Shown here: piece by piece, positions 50,124-61,411 of the stretch | Position numbering within the stretch: position 1 is the stretch's first letter | Layout: each line of letters begins with the position of its first letter | Source: an uncultured Clostridia bacterium | Lineage (GTDB): Bacteria > Bacillota > Clostridia > Christensenellales > Pumilibacteraceae | Direction: 5' to 3' | Assembly (NCBI GenBank): GCA_947089425.1 | Contig: CAMUKG010000008.1 | Coordinates: 22,464-86,463, forward strand | Length of the DNA stretch: 64,000 nucleotides | The notes under the pieces: generated by a model | The model's input: only the letters and a program-made list of their open reading frames with translations | Database searches by the model: none | Told to the model about the DNA's origin: nothing | Position numbers and translations under genes: made by a program

Positions 50124-53100
50124 ATGACCGTATCGAAGAAAAAATTATTTGTGGTTTTAGCCGTCGCGCTCATGTTGTGCGTGAGCGGTATTGTTTGCAC
50201 GGGGTTTATTTCGGGACAAAGTACGAGCGCCGCAGCGGAGAGCGGAATAGTTCATCGCACAGAAAACGGCGTAGAGTATGACGCCGACGGATATGTGCTC
50301 GTTCGTCCCGGCGGCACGTACGATTCCGCAAAGTTGCTTGTAATCGATTCTGACGGCAGGTGGACGGGATTTGCAAACAGCGGCGGGGCTACTTGGCCCG
50401 ATTCGAGTCTCGGCAAAGTGCACCTTGTTTTGCCTACTAAAATTAAAACGATTGCTTCGGGTACAAGCGGACAAATGGGCGGCATAACTGCGGGTAGTTT
50501 TCCTTATGCCAAGCTTTCTTTCGACAACGAAAAAGAAAGTTTATTCGAAGTTGTCGAAGATGCGTCTGCGTCTATTGTAAAATATGATACAGTTACTGAT
50601 GACCATAACAACGTTCACAAAGACGTTCGCGGAGGAGTAAATTTGGGCGGAGCGTTCGATTCAACCGAACGACTTAACGAGGTTATTTTCCCCGCTAACG
50701 GCAAGCACCAAACTATCGGCTCTTTTGCATTTCACAACTGTTCAAACACAGACCCCACGCTATACACGGGGTTGCAACACGTGGAGTTCCGCACAGACGG
50801 CGGCGTAACTATAGGCGAGGGCGCTTTTTCACGTTGCTACGGGTTGCGCGCCGTCGATTCGAATACTTCGGTATCCGAAACCGCGACTGCTTCTTCAATC
50901 GGCGATTATGCTTTCAGTCAAGCTCATCAAATTTATCGCGCGGTATTTTCGGGCAATCTTATTTCGATAGGTAATTATGCGTTTAGTTGCGATAGCGCAA
51001 GCGGAGGCGGTCGTAATGCAACGCTTCTTTCCGACCTTGTGATAGGCAATAATGTCGTGTCTGTCGGTACCAAAGCTTTTTGTGCTTCGGGCTTAAAGCG
51101 TTTAATCGTTCCCAAGCCGCTTACCGCCGCAAAAATAGGAGCTAACGCCTTTTATGATTGCTCGCAGTTAGTTGAAGTGGAAAATAATTCGGAACTAACT
51201 TTGGAAGAGTTGCGATACAATTTTGCTCCCGTTAGAGATAATGCAGGGAACTTTCTATATAGTTCGGTTTTGCATTTTACGGGCAACAATACGGGAGAAA
51301 CCGGTTCGTACATGCTTCGTAATGCCGACGGCGTGGTTTTTTGCGTTAATACCAACCGTACGGACGATTTGAACGATTCTGTGCTCTACACTCACAGCCG
51401 TTGGTATGTGGCGGGACTTGCAGATTATATAGAACGACAATATACGAAAAACGCAAAATTATTTAAGCTTCCCGACGAATTAAGCAACGATATGCCTCGT
51501 TGGATAACGGGATTTTCTTCCGAACTTTGGACGGATAAATTTGCACAGGGTCAGGAATACGATTATCTCGATATAAGCGGAGCGCCGTATAAAAATACGA
51601 TTTCGAATACTGTAAAAGAATACGATATTTCTCAAAAAGCTTTTGGCGGTTGGATGCCGTATCTTGATTTGGGCAACGCCGTTGTGAATATCGGCAAAGG
51701 TGGTTTATGGGCGGGCACATGTAGTTCGCGACTCTCTACGATTGTAATAGGCGAAAAGGTTAGAACGGTCGGTAGCTATGCCTTTATATTCAGAAATCCG
51801 TCGGACTTGGATGGTATGAGAGGTCTCACGGTTTATATGCCGTCTACTTATGCCGAAATAAAATACGATTCTAATGCTTTTTATTATTTGAATTATTCGG
51901 GAGACAAATTAGTTGTATATAAGAACAAGGCAGACTATGATGCTTCGGCTACGAAAGGCATACGTCCTAAATTTAATAATAATGAGGCGGGAGTCTACAC
52001 CTATTTAATGCCCGTCAATTTCCACGTTATGGAAGACGGAAAGGAAGTAGCGTCGAAGTCGGTTGAGAAAGTGAACGGCATAGGGTGGAACTCCACGCGC
52101 GGGCTTTATTATCCGAACCTTTGGAGCCCCGATAATTCGGACACAAACGCTTTGCCGAATATCGACAAAAATTCTTTCGCCGCCGTTAAAGACGAGGAAG
52201 CTTATAGCTCCACAGTTTGGTACACTCCGACCACCGACGGAAGCAATAAGTTTAACGCGTCGATGAGTCGCGACGCATTGCACAGCGCAATCGTGGGCGA
52301 CAGCCGCAAATCCGCTTCGCTCGAACTTTACGCGAATAAAGTGAAAGCGCCTACGCTTCGCGATTTAACATATACATACGATTCCGACAAGTCATATACT
52401 CTCGCGCAGGTGGTGGAGGCGGCGGGAAACAGCGCTAACGGCGATTATAATATTTCGCTTACTCAATATCTCGATACGTCGGGCACAGATAAAACCGCCG
52501 CAGTTAATTCGGTGCATTCGGCGGGAACTTATAATATTGCCGTCGCGCTTAATTCGAAGTGGGGCGTTTGGGCTAATGCCGACGACCACAGCATGACCGT
52601 TACCGTAAATAAGGCGAAAATCAATCTTGCCGACAACGACGTGCTTTCGTGGGACGCTTTTGACGTGTCCGACCCTTCCGTCTCTACTCCCGTAGGTTTG
52701 CTAAGCGGAACGCTATATGTTTTGGGTCAGTCGAACGTTTCGCTTCAACCGAACGGCGGCACTGAGACTAACGTCGTTTCTTCTTACGTCAGATATTTCG
52801 AAAATCGTTCGGTGTCGTTGCGCGTTCATCCGCACGCGAATTTCGGCGTTACGAAATATGATTACGCCGAAGAAGTAGTCCTCGTGGGCGCGTACGATAC
52901 GCAAGCGACAGTGCAAATCAACGAGTCGGATAAAAACAATTACGAATTTTCCAACGAGCCCGTTGTGGGAGATACGCGCAACTTCGGAGTGCGCGTGGTG
53001 CTCGCCGCCGACGGGACGGCAACCGTCACAAAAACATGGTATATCGTGCAGGCAAGCAACTGGTTAACCGTTTTTGTGGAAGGAAGTGTGCCAAACGAGG

Positions 53101-56100
53101 ATTCGCCCGAATATACGCTCTCGAATAGTTTAACGTCTTCATGGACATACGGTAGCGCGGTTACTTTTAACACGCCCGATTTGGTTCACGGAGATAAAAA
53201 CAATATTAAATTTACGCTTACGCGCAACGGAGAACTTGCGGGCGATGCAGATAAAATTGACGTGTGGAACGCCGACGGCAATGCGAGCGTGTTCGGCGAT
53301 TACTTTAACAAGTCGATGCCCGCAGGCGATTACGTTCTCACTCTCGAAGTTGAGTCGCTTGCCGTGAGCGGAACCACGTATCCCTCGATAGAACGCGTTT
53401 ACCGCTTTAAAGTGGAAGAACGAGAGTTTACGCAAGAAGAAAAAGAAATCGTTGAAAACGCAATAAAAGGCATTGCGTTCGAATATTTGCACGACGGGGA
53501 AGCGCACCTTTGGGAAGGAAAATACGGCGCGCTCGTGAATAAAGACGAGCAAGCCGCCGCTCGGTTTGTCGCTCTCGAAAAACTGTTGGGCGAAAACGGG
53601 ACGCGAGCCGACGGCACTGCTTGGCACGTTACGCCCACAGGCGTGTGGAGGAAATATCCCGAACTTTACGAAACCGTAAAATTTACCTATAATCTTTACC
53701 GTATGCAAAACAATAACTATGTGAGCGAAAGTTATTTTGCGCAAGAGGGCAACGCTCTTTTGAAATCGGTCGGCGATTATACCGTGTATTATCAATTTTC
53801 GGCGCCGTCTTATGTGTCGCTTGTAAACGAGGCTTCCGACGCGCGCAGAGAAAGTTATTTTAACGTTATCGTCTATCGGAAACTTGCCGTTCCTCAGTTT
53901 TCAACCGAGTTGACCTACACGGGCGCGCGCAATACGCCGTATATTGCGGGTAGCGATTATTACACTATCGAGTGGAGCGAGACCGACGATTATATTCATG
54001 CGCGCACTCGGGTTGGCGATGCATATCAAAATATCGAACACGAAATAGTGCTCCGTTCTTACGATAAAAATCTGTATCGTTGGGATATCGAAAGCGTGAG
54101 CGAGACGCTCGCTCCTTTCGTGAGACTCGATAGCGAGAACGGCGCTAACCTTATTTTAACGTATCATATAACGCCCGCCGAAAACCGTTGGACGACTTCG
54201 CCGCGCATTGTTACGTGGCGTTGGAACGGGTTCGATAAAGAAGTCAACCGAGTTATCGCCGCTTCTTATTACGGAAATAACACAATAGAATTTGCGCTCG
54301 AAAAGAGCAACCGCAGCGGAAGTTACGTTCGTATTTCTTTTGAGAACGACAAAGGCGAAACCGTTACGCGGTTTGCACTTGACGACGACGGAGCGCTTCC
54401 CTCTTGGGTGGCGAGCGCTCTTGAAGGGAACGGGCAAGATGCGGGAAATTATCGCCTTGTTGCTTTCGTGCCGGAAACGGGCGATTACATGGGATTGAAC
54501 GAGAGCGACCAACCGTTCGAGTTCTCCATTTCGAAAGCGACCAATACTTGGGTTAAAACGCCAAACGTCATGACGTGGGGTTATAACCTTTTCAAAGCGT
54601 CCGAAAACACTTTCGCGGGTTTGCCCACATATTTCGACGAGAAAAATCCGCTTCATTTTGCGGTGCTCGCCGCTAACGGTTCGTCGCTCGGCAAGTCGTT
54701 AAACGGCTATTCTCTCGACGATTTTACGTTTACCGTTGACGAGGACGGCGTTTATGTTGCAAATTTCGACATAGAGAAGCTTTTGAAAGAATTGCCCGCA
54801 GGTTTCTATTTGCTCCGAGCGTGGATGGACGGCACCGACAACTACGAAGCCATACCTCAAACGGGCTTGACTTTCGAAGTGAGAATGGCGAATAATGCGT
54901 GGATAAAGACTCCGAGCATGACGGGGTGGCAATATAGGGCGTATTCCGAAGAGCACAATTTCATAAAGGGCGAATTGCAATTCGAAACGGAAATAACCTA
55001 TTACGTGTTTTCTGGAAGCATTCCCGCCGCGAACGAAGACGGCACATATCCCGTGACGGCAAACGATATGAAGTTTACTTCGATAAGCGATGCGGAAACG
55101 TTCCTCTTAGAGCGCGAGGCGGGAACTTACTGGTTCTTGGCAACGGCGAAAGGAAACGCAAATTTCAATTCGCTTGACGCGCGCGCTTCGTTTATCATAA
55201 GCCCTAACACCACTAACGCATGGAAGATTATTCCCTCTGTTACGGGGTGGATATATGCTTCGGGCGGCACGCATGTTACGGCGGGCGAGGCAACTTTCGG
55301 CACCCCTCTTTATACGGTGTATGAAGCCGACGGCAAAACCGTAGCAACCGTAGTGTTCGACGGAGAAGACAAACGGCTTGAAAATATCGAGTTCGAAAAC
55401 GACGGTAACCCGTCGCTTAGCTTAAACGCATTGCTTAACTTGCTCGATTCGGGTTCTTATCGACTTTCAATCGTTTCGAAAGACGGCAACAAGGCGCAAG
55501 ACAAAATAAACTTCGTTGCTGCAACGCTAACGCTCGACTTTAAAATAGAAAAGGCTCCAAACGAATGGGCGACGGGCGAAGACGGCGCGCAGAAAAAACC
55601 CTCTATATCCGGTTGGACTTGGAGCGAACAAGCCGCCGAGCCTAATTTGGGCGTTATTAAATTCGAAAGCGATTTGGCAAGTTTGAGCTATATTTTCCGT
55701 AAAGCAGATTCTAACGGCACGCTCGGCGACATCGTAGGCTCTCCCGAAGACGCGGGACTTTATGCTATGGTGGTGACTGCCGCCGAAACCAAAAACTATT
55801 TGCCTTTAATCGAGACCGTTTATTTCCAAATTAAGCAATTCGAAAACGGTTGGTATAATAACGTTGAGCCCGAGAAAACTCTTTCGTGGACTTACGGTGA
55901 CGCTATAAACGCAAACTGGAAAATTTTGACGGCTTCGGCGAAAAAAGGCGACGTGGAGTTCTCTATTGTAGGCGACAGATTAAACGCCGCCGTTTCCGCA
56001 ACGAAAGAAACTCTTGCCGACGAACTTCGAAAGCTCGGCGCTGGCACTTACAGCGTTACGGCGACTGTTAAGGGTAGCGCTCAAACGTTTAGCGATTTGA

Positions 56101-59100
56101 CGGCTAATACTTCGATTACCGTAGAAAAAGCGATGCTCGGTTGGAAAGACGGAAAAGCTCCCGCCGACATTTCGTGGGCATGGGACGCGAGCGGCGACGA
56201 CGAGAACAAAAAGAGTTTTGCATTGCCCGAAGTGGTTGGAGTGAAAGAAAACGAAACGGTTAGCGTAACCTACACGTTGACGTATACTTCCGCAAAGGGC
56301 GTAGCGAGTGTTGAGAGAACGTACACTCAAGCTCAAATAAACGACTTGTATAAATATATCACCGATAACACCGTGTTTGCTCATGCGGGCAAATATGCGA
56401 TTGCGATTAACGCGACCGACCTAAATTATTTTGACTTCGGCGGCTCCGAAACGGTTTCCGTTATAACGGCTCAAAACGGTTGGAACAATAACGCGCCTCT
56501 CGAAAAAGAGGAAGGGGAGTATAGTAATTTCAGCGAGGACTTGTTCCGTTTGCCCACTCCAAAGCACGGCACTTCTGTGCGTTTCGAACTTCGCGACGGT
56601 GGCAGCACGGTAAATTTTGCCACTAAGACGGCGCTATACGAACATTTGCGATATAAAGACGCGGAAACTTATAACGTTTATACTATTGTAGATGCCGAAA
56701 GCGATTATCTCGATTATTCTTCATACGAGACGAAAACGGAATTTAAAATAAAAGGCATTTCCCGTTCGTGGTCGAATTCGGGCGCTTGGCAAAAAACTTA
56801 CGCCGTTGACTACGGAACCGCGTTAAGCGTTGTTGTTCCCTATATGGATATTATAATCGACGAAGGAGCTAAGGTTTCGTATACGGTAACGCGAAAAAGT
56901 CTTATGTCGGAATCGAGCGTTCCGACAGAGTTCGGAACATACGAAGCATATACCGACGTTTTGAACGCGCTCAACAAAGCGGGCTTAAACGCGGGCATAT
57001 ATACGATAACGGCAAAATACGATAGTGGCAACAAAAATATAGCTTCGCTCGAAGAAGTTATTACGGCTACCGTAAGAAGAATAGTGTCGGCTTGGGCTGA
57101 GGGAACAGTGCCTCCCGTTACAAAGGGTTATAACTACGGCGGCGTTACTTTGGCTAATCCCGTTCCCGAAGCGGAGGAAGCTACGGTTGTTTATAAGGTG
57201 AACGGCACGCTTATTCACGTCGGCGCGGGAACCGATTATCCGACAATAGTCGATTATCTGAATAAGCAACCCGTCGGCACTTACGAGGTGGAATTCAGCG
57301 TGGAGAATTCCGAAAATTACACCGCGCTTGTTTCCAAATCGACTATTATAATTACGCAGGCGCCGAACGGTTGGCAATCGGGTACGGCTCCGTCGTCAAG
57401 CGTTTCTATGCAACGTAATGGCGACGCTTCCGTAGTTATGAAAGCCCCCGTGTCTTTGCACGGCGACGTTATTGTAACTATCAGCGGTTCTTCGACGAAT
57501 TTATCGTTTACAAACCCTACCGACGAACAACTCGCAAACGCTTTCGCAGGTTTGGCGGCGGGCACTTATTCCATTGTGTCGAGCGTAACCGAAACCCCGA
57601 ATTATGCGGGAATCAGCGCGCCTACGCGTCTCGACGTTCTGTTGCGTTCCAACGAATTTAGCCCTGCGCCGAGTTCGAGCTTAATAAGAACGTGGACGAC
57701 GAGCGGCGTATCGATTGGCGATTTGCCGAGTGCTTCGCTAAACGACGGAACAATGACGATTACGGTAACCGTTGTGGGCGAACAAACGACCGCGCCTATG
57801 CAATTTACCAAAACAAGTTTCGCTACGTGGCTTGCGGGCGGCGAAAACGGCGTGCAAGCGAAAGTTTACAGCATAACCTATGCCGTTGCCGCAACAGCCG
57901 ACGATGCGGGCGTTACGGCAAATACTCTTCTCACCGTAAATAAGGCGGCTAATAATTGGAACGCGCAAACGCCGAGCGGAAGTTACTACTGGACGTTTGG
58001 AGCGTATGATAAGAATTTCGTATTTACAGCCGACAGCGGCACGCCTACGTATACTATCGACGGCGAAACCGTTACGGGCTCGCTATCGGACGCTCTCAAT
58101 ACTTTGCCTGTGGGCAAACACATTTTGCGTGCCTACATAGCGGAATCGACCAACTATTCGGAGACTGAAACGCGAGTTGTGGAACTCTCGGTAACGCGCG
58201 GCGAAAACGGGTGGCAAACGGAATTGAATATCGGCGGTTGGACGTGGGATTTAAATCTTACCGATGCGGCGTGGACGACCAAATGGCAAGCGCCTGTGCC
58301 TCAAAAAGGCGATTCGGTGAATATAACCGTAACCGATAAATACGGTGAAACCGAGTTTACTTTTGCGCTCAAATATTCTTTGAGCGACGGAGTGAAAGTC
58401 GTTTTGAACGAAGCAGATTTAAAAGCAGCTTTGCGAGCGCTTAATGCGGGCGACTATACGATTACGGCGCAAATTCCCGAAAGCGATAATTGGGGCGGCT
58501 CTTCGGAAGCCCAAAAAACTTTTACCGTCGCTCCGAATGCGAACGATTGGTTGGGCGGCGCGCCCGTAGTGCAGGGGTGGACTTATTCCCGGCCGCGCAA
58601 TCTTCCGCAGTTGCAAGGAGTGAAATACGGAACGCTTTCCGACGTTCGCTACACTTATTATTATGTGAAAGACAGCGACGGTAACGCGGTAAGTGCAGAG
58701 ATTGCGAATACTCCCGTAACGGAGTTTGACAAAGCGGGCACTTATAAATTCGTTGCCGAAGTCGACGCTTCGGCGCAAGGAAATTACCCTAAGCTTATTT
58801 ATGACGAGGGAAGTTTTGTGGTGAGCCGCGCCGACACCGATTGGCAAGTTTTGCCGTTGGTAAAAGGGTGGACTTGGAACGAATTCGACGCGAATATAAA
58901 TCTTTTTATGGGTAGCGCGTCGTCGGGCGGCAAAGTGACGTTCGATATATCGCGAAACGGCAAAACTGTTGCTACGGGGCTCGAGCCCGACAAAAACGGC
59001 GTTATAATCGATAATGGCGCGATAAAAGATTTGCTTGCGGGAGAATATACGTTCGAAGTGCACGTTGCGGCAACTCCGAATTATAACGCGAGAACCGCAA

Positions 59101-60347
59101 GCGGCACATTCAAAGTAGCGCCCGCCGCCAACCGCTGGCTCACTTTCCCGCGTGTGGATATGTGGGCGGTAAATCTGTGGTCTAACGATAATATTCCCAC
59201 CGCTCGCGCGCGTTACGGCGTTGCAACTCTTACCATTACGGATATGAGCGGAGAGCACGTGTATCTTACCGTTCGTTACGACCAAAACGGAAATATGGTG
59301 GGCGAACTTATCAAAACGGGAGTAGAAGAACTCGAAGGCGGCAATTATTTGTTGCGCGGTATGGTGACGGATATCGAAGGAAAGTATGAGGGGTTGAACG
59401 ATTCCGTTGTAATCGAAGTCTTTCTGTCGAGCGAAAAGCGTCCCGACAACCATTGGGTCGTTTATCCGAAAATAAGCGATTGGACGGCAGGCGACAATAC
59501 GGCGCCCGCTATTGACCAAGCTGAAATATATCGCGGAGAAGTAGAAAAAACGTTCTATCATGTTACGGAAAGCGGACTTGCGGAAGTTCCGAAAAGCGAA
59601 ATGAACGCAAAGGGTTATCCCACACTTCCCGGCGATTATGTTTTGAAAGTAAAGGCTATAAACTCTGAAAACGGCGTTGTTATAGAATACGACACGCGCG
59701 AAGAAATTTTGGAATTTACCATAAATAAGCGCAACATAGTTTGGACGGTTTCGCCCAACATAGTTGACTGGCAACTAAACGGCGCGCCGAGCGAACCCGT
59801 TGCTCAGTTCAACTTTATGAACGAAGCGGACAGCACGCTCACAATATTATATAGGCAGACTAAGACTGCCGACGGCGAACCTATTGACGGCGAACTTGTG
59901 CCGGAGCGCCCTTCGACTCCCGGCGAATATGAGATGGTGGTAACTGCTACCGCGAAATATTGCGACAATAGAGTTGCTCGTATCAGTTTTAAAGTTTCGC
60001 TCGCTAAGAACGAATGGATAGATATTCCCGTAATCGAGGAGTGGTCGGAGGCGGAAGCGCCCAAAGACCCTTTGGGGAAAGCGCAGAAAGGCGACGTAGT
60101 TTATGTGTATAAAACGCTAAACGGAGTAATTCTTAACGAAAAACCGACGAAAGAGGGCACTTATATTTTGTGTGCAACAGTGAAACTCGAAGGATACGAA
60201 GATTTATACAACGAGTTTACGTTCACTATTACGCCGCAATTTAACACTACTTTGCTTGCCGTCGATATTTCTCTTGCATGCGTGTTGTGCGTGCTTACAG
60301 TGGTAGTAATTGTTTTTGCAATCAGGAGGTATAAGGAAAATGCATAA
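50124..60347 (+). CDS. Giant 3407-residue surface protein: BspA-like LRRs plus about 20 Trp-anchored repeats
   Basis: Signal peptide (KKKLFVVLAVALMLCVSGIVC, cleavage near 35-40). Residues about 130-620 carry BspA/LRR_5-type repeats (TIGSFAFHNCS, SIGDYAFSQAHQIYRAVFSGN, KIGANAFYDCSQL, TVGSYAFIF). An intermediate beta-rich part follows to about 1340. From about 1348 to 3370 there are about 20 tandem modules of around 100 residues. Each opens with a motif like APNGW, AENRW, ANDW or AKNEW, has a second GWTW-like Trp pair 8-15 residues later, and closes with AGTY-like strands. One C-terminal membrane helix (LLAVDISLACVLCVLTVVVIVFAI) has a short basic tail. The gene ends in an 8-base overlap with the next gene. 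Likely a long stalk-like adhesin. Confidence 0.88.
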   Translation: MTVSKKKLFVVLAVALMLCVSGIVCTGFISGQSTSAAAESGIVHRTENGVEYDADGYVLVRPGGTYDSAKLLVIDSDGRWTGFANSGGATWPDSSLGKVHLVLPTKIKTIASGTSGQMGGITAGSFPYAKLSFDNEKESLFEVVEDASASIVKYDTVTDDHNNVHKDVRGGVNLGGAFDSTERLNEVIFPANGKHQTIGSFAFHNCSNTDPTLYTGLQHVEFRTDGGVTIGEGAFSRCYGLRAVDSNTSVSETATASSIGDYAFSQAHQIYRAVFSGNLISIGNYAFSCDSASGGGRNATLLSDLVIGNNVVSVGTKAFCASGLKRLIVPKPLTAAKIGANAFYDCSQLVEVENNSELTLEELRYNFAPVRDNAGNFLYSSVLHFTGNNTGETGSYMLRNADGVVFCVNTNRTDDLNDSVLYTHSRWYVAGLADYIERQYTKNAKLFKLPDELSNDMPRWITGFSSELWTDKFAQGQEYDYLDISGAPYKNTISNTVKEYDISQKAFGGWMPYLDLGNAVVNIGKGGLWAGTCSSRLSTIVIGEKVRTVGSYAFIFRNPSDLDGMRGLTVYMPSTYAEIKYDSNAFYYLNYSGDKLVVYKNKADYDASATKGIRPKFNNNEAGVYTYLMPVNFHVMEDGKEVASKSVEKVNGIGWNSTRGLYYPNLWSPDNSDTNALPNIDKNSFAAVKDEEAYSSTVWYTPTTDGSNKFNASMSRDALHSAIVGDSRKSASLELYANKVKAPTLRDLTYTYDSDKSYTLAQVVEAAGNSANGDYNISLTQYLDTSGTDKTAAVNSVHSAGTYNIAVALNSKWGVWANADDHSMTVTVNKAKINLADNDVLSWDAFDVSDPSVSTPVGLLSGTLYVLGQSNVSLQPNGGTETNVVSSYVRYFENRSVSLRVHPHANFGVTKYDYAEEVVLVGAYDTQATVQINESDKNNYEFSNEPVVGDTRNFGVRVVLAADGTATVTKTWYIVQASNWLTVFVEGSVPNEDSPEYTLSNSLTSSWTYGSAVTFNTPDLVHGDKNNIKFTLTRNGELAGDADKIDVWNADGNASVFGDYFNKSMPAGDYVLTLEVESLAVSGTTYPSIERVYRFKVEEREFTQEEKEIVENAIKGIAFEYLHDGEAHLWEGKYGALVNKDEQAAARFVALEKLLGENGTRADGTAWHVTPTGVWRKYPELYETVKFTYNLYRMQNNNYVSESYFAQEGNALLKSVGDYTVYYQFSAPSYVSLVNEASDARRESYFNVIVYRKLAVPQFSTELTYTGARNTPYIAGSDYYTIEWSETDDYIHARTRVGDAYQNIEHEIVLRSYDKNLYRWDIESVSETLAPFVRLDSENGANLILTYHITPAENRWTTSPRIVTWRWNGFDKEVNRVIAASYYGNNTIEFALEKSNRSGSYVRISFENDKGETVTRFALDDDGALPSWVASALEGNGQDAGNYRLVAFVPETGDYMGLNESDQPFEFSISKATNTWVKTPNVMTWGYNLFKASENTFAGLPTYFDEKNPLHFAVLAANGSSLGKSLNGYSLDDFTFTVDEDGVYVANFDIEKLLKELPAGFYLLRAWMDGTDNYEAIPQTGLTFEVRMANNAWIKTPSMTGWQYRAYSEEHNFIKGELQFETEITYYVFSGSIPAANEDGTYPVTANDMKFTSISDAETFLLEREAGTYWFLATAKGNANFNSLDARASFIISPNTTNAWKIIPSVTGWIYASGGTHVTAGEATFGTPLYTVYEADGKTVATVVFDGEDKRLENIEFENDGNPSLSLNALLNLLDSGSYRLSIVSKDGNKAQDKINFVAATLTLDFKIEKAPNEWATGEDGAQKKPSISGWTWSEQAAEPNLGVIKFESDLASLSYIFRKADSNGTLGDIVGSPEDAGLYAMVVTAAETKNYLPLIETVYFQIKQFENGWYNNVEPEKTLSWTYGDAINANWKILTASAKKGDVEFSIVGDRLNAAVSATKETLADELRKLGAGTYSVTATVKGSAQTFSDLTANTSITVEKAMLGWKDGKAPADISWAWDASGDDENKKSFALPEVVGVKENETVSVTYTLTYTSAKGVASVERTYTQAQINDLYKYITDNTVFAHAGKYAIAINATDLNYFDFGGSETVSVITAQNGWNNNAPLEKEEGEYSNFSEDLFRLPTPKHGTSVRFELRDGGSTVNFATKTALYEHLRYKDAETYNVYTIVDAESDYLDYSSYETKTEFKIKGISRSWSNSGAWQKTYAVDYGTALSVVVPYMDIIIDEGAKVSYTVTRKSLMSESSVPTEFGTYEAYTDVLNALNKAGLNAGIYTITAKYDSGNKNIASLEEVITATVRRIVSAWAEGTVPPVTKGYNYGGVTLANPVPEAEEATVVYKVNGTLIHVGAGTDYPTIVDYLNKQPVGTYEVEFSVENSENYTALVSKSTIIITQAPNGWQSGTAPSSSVSMQRNGDASVVMKAPVSLHGDVIVTISGSSTNLSFTNPTDEQLANAFAGLAAGTYSIVSSVTETPNYAGISAPTRLDVLLRSNEFSPAPSSSLIRTWTTSGVSIGDLPSASLNDGTMTITVTVVGEQTTAPMQFTKTSFATWLAGGENGVQAKVYSITYAVAATADDAGVTANTLLTVNKAANNWNAQTPSGSYYWTFGAYDKNFVFTADSGTPTYTIDGETVTGSLSDALNTLPVGKHILRAYIAESTNYSETETRVVELSVTRGENGWQTELNIGGWTWDLNLTDAAWTTKWQAPVPQKGDSVNITVTDKYGETEFTFALKYSLSDGVKVVLNEADLKAALRALNAGDYTITAQIPESDNWGGSSEAQKTFTVAPNANDWLGGAPVVQGWTYSRPRNLPQLQGVKYGTLSDVRYTYYYVKDSDGNAVSAEIANTPVTEFDKAGTYKFVAEVDASAQGNYPKLIYDEGSFVVSRADTDWQVLPLVKGWTWNEFDANINLFMGSASSGGKVTFDISRNGKTVATGLEPDKNGVIIDNGAIKDLLAGEYTFEVHVAATPNYNARTASGTFKVAPAANRWLTFPRVDMWAVNLWSNDNIPTARARYGVATLTITDMSGEHVYLTVRYDQNGNMVGELIKTGVEELEGGNYLLRGMVTDIEGKYEGLNDSVVIEVFLSSEKRPDNHWVVYPKISDWTAGDNTAPAIDQAEIYRGEVEKTFYHVTESGLAEVPKSEMNAKGYPTLPGDYVLKVKAINSENGVVIEYDTREEILEFTINKRNIVWTVSPNIVDWQLNGAPSEPVAQFNFMNEADSTLTILYRQTKTADGEPIDGELVPERPSTPGEYEMVVTATAKYCDNRVARISFKVSLAKNEWIDIPVIEEWSEAEAPKDPLGKAQKGDVVYVYKTLNGVILNEKPTKEGTYILCATVKLEGYEDLYNEFTFTITPQFNTTLLAVDISLACVLCVLTVVVIVFAIRRYKENA

Positions 60348-61392
60348 CATATTGTTCGCGGTAAAAGGAAACACATTGCTTTGGGCGCTAATGGGCGTGC
60401 TTGTGGTATTTTTGGTACTGCTCGTTGTGCTCGGAATTGTGTTTATCGTTGCGCTGAGAAGACGCGCGCCCGTAGTTAAGGTTATAATGGCGCCGCCCCG
60501 AGAAGAACCGACAGTTGCGTTTACGCCCGCAGTTGCGGCAGGAGAGTCCGCTGTTCCCGCGTCTCCCGCTCCCGTAGCGGAGGAAGAGCCCGAACTCGCG
60601 CCCGAAGAGGACGATGTTGCGGCGGAATCGGAAGACGACACTGTATTCGTTACCGAAGGTCAAGAGAAAGTGCGTTACGACCGCAGTTTCGAGGCAAAGC
60701 TCATTCAGTTAAAAGACGAAACGAAAGAATGGTACACGACCGTCAAAAACGAGCTGTTGTCGTATAAAAAGGTGCGTTCGCGCATAAGTTGGCGCCGTGA
60801 AAGTTTTCAGATGGGCAGAATGAAAGTAGCTCGTTTTGTGGTGAGAGGAAAAACGCTTTGCCTGTTGCTTGCTGTGGAGCCGAGCGGCTATGCGGGAACC
60901 AAGTTTGCCGTTGAAGACGTTTCGAACGTTTCGAGTTCTGCCGACACTCCCACAATGTATCGCATAAAGAGTTCGCGCCGCGCGAAATATGCGGTTGAAA
61001 TGATTGCGGGAATTATGAAAGAGCTTTCGGTTACGAAACAGCCCGACTTTGTGGAGAAAGACTATTTTATGCCTTACGAGGGAACTATGTCGCTTATTCG
61101 CAAAGGGCTTGTGAAGCGCGTGGTGAGCTCCACAACGCGAACGTTCGAAATTCGCGAGGTAGACAGAGCGGACGTGCCCGACGAGGAATATACCGTTTCC
61201 GACGAAGAAATAGCCGAAGCGGCGGCTGCCGTTGCGGCTGCAAACGGAGAGCAAGTTCAGTCCGAACAGCCCGCGCAAGGAACGCCCCGAGAATCCTCGA
61301 GTGAAGCCGCAAAAGGCGAGAAAACTTCCGCCAAACGGAAAAAAGCTCCCGCACAGCCCGAGAGCGAAGCGGCGGCAAGCGTTAACGAATAA
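60340..61392 (+). CDS. Single-pass membrane protein with a conserved cytoplasmic domain, coupled to the giant gene
   Basis: A 350-residue protein. ATG 60340 overlaps the giant gene's end (ATGCATAA), with AGGAGG 10 bases upstream. One membrane helix (WALMGVLVVFLVLLVVLGIVFIVAL, about 13-37) precedes a Pro/Glu-rich acidic linker (50-115). A domain with LIQLKDETKEWYTTVKNELLSYKKVRSRISWRRESF (split here as a run of charged helices), VRGKTLCLLLAVEPSGY and YRIKSSRRAKYAVEMI (about 128-250) also appears in other clostridial proteins of unknown function. The tail is Ala/Glu rich. It may link the giant surface protein to the cell interior. Confidence 0.75.
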   Translation: MHNILFAVKGNTLLWALMGVLVVFLVLLVVLGIVFIVALRRRAPVVKVIMAPPREEPTVAFTPAVAAGESAVPASPAPVAEEEPELAPEEDDVAAESEDDTVFVTEGQEKVRYDRSFEAKLIQLKDETKEWYTTVKNELLSYKKVRSRISWRRESFQMGRMKVARFVVRGKTLCLLLAVEPSGYAGTKFAVEDVSNVSSSADTPTMYRIKSSRRAKYAVEMIAGIMKELSVTKQPDFVEKDYFMPYEGTMSLIRKGLVKRVVSSTTRTFEIREVDRADVPDEEYTVSDEEIAEAAAAVAAANGEQVQSEQPAQGTPRESSSEAAKGEKTSAKRKKAPAQPESEAAASVNE

Positions 61393-61411
61393 GCGATGAG
61401 GAGAAATGATA

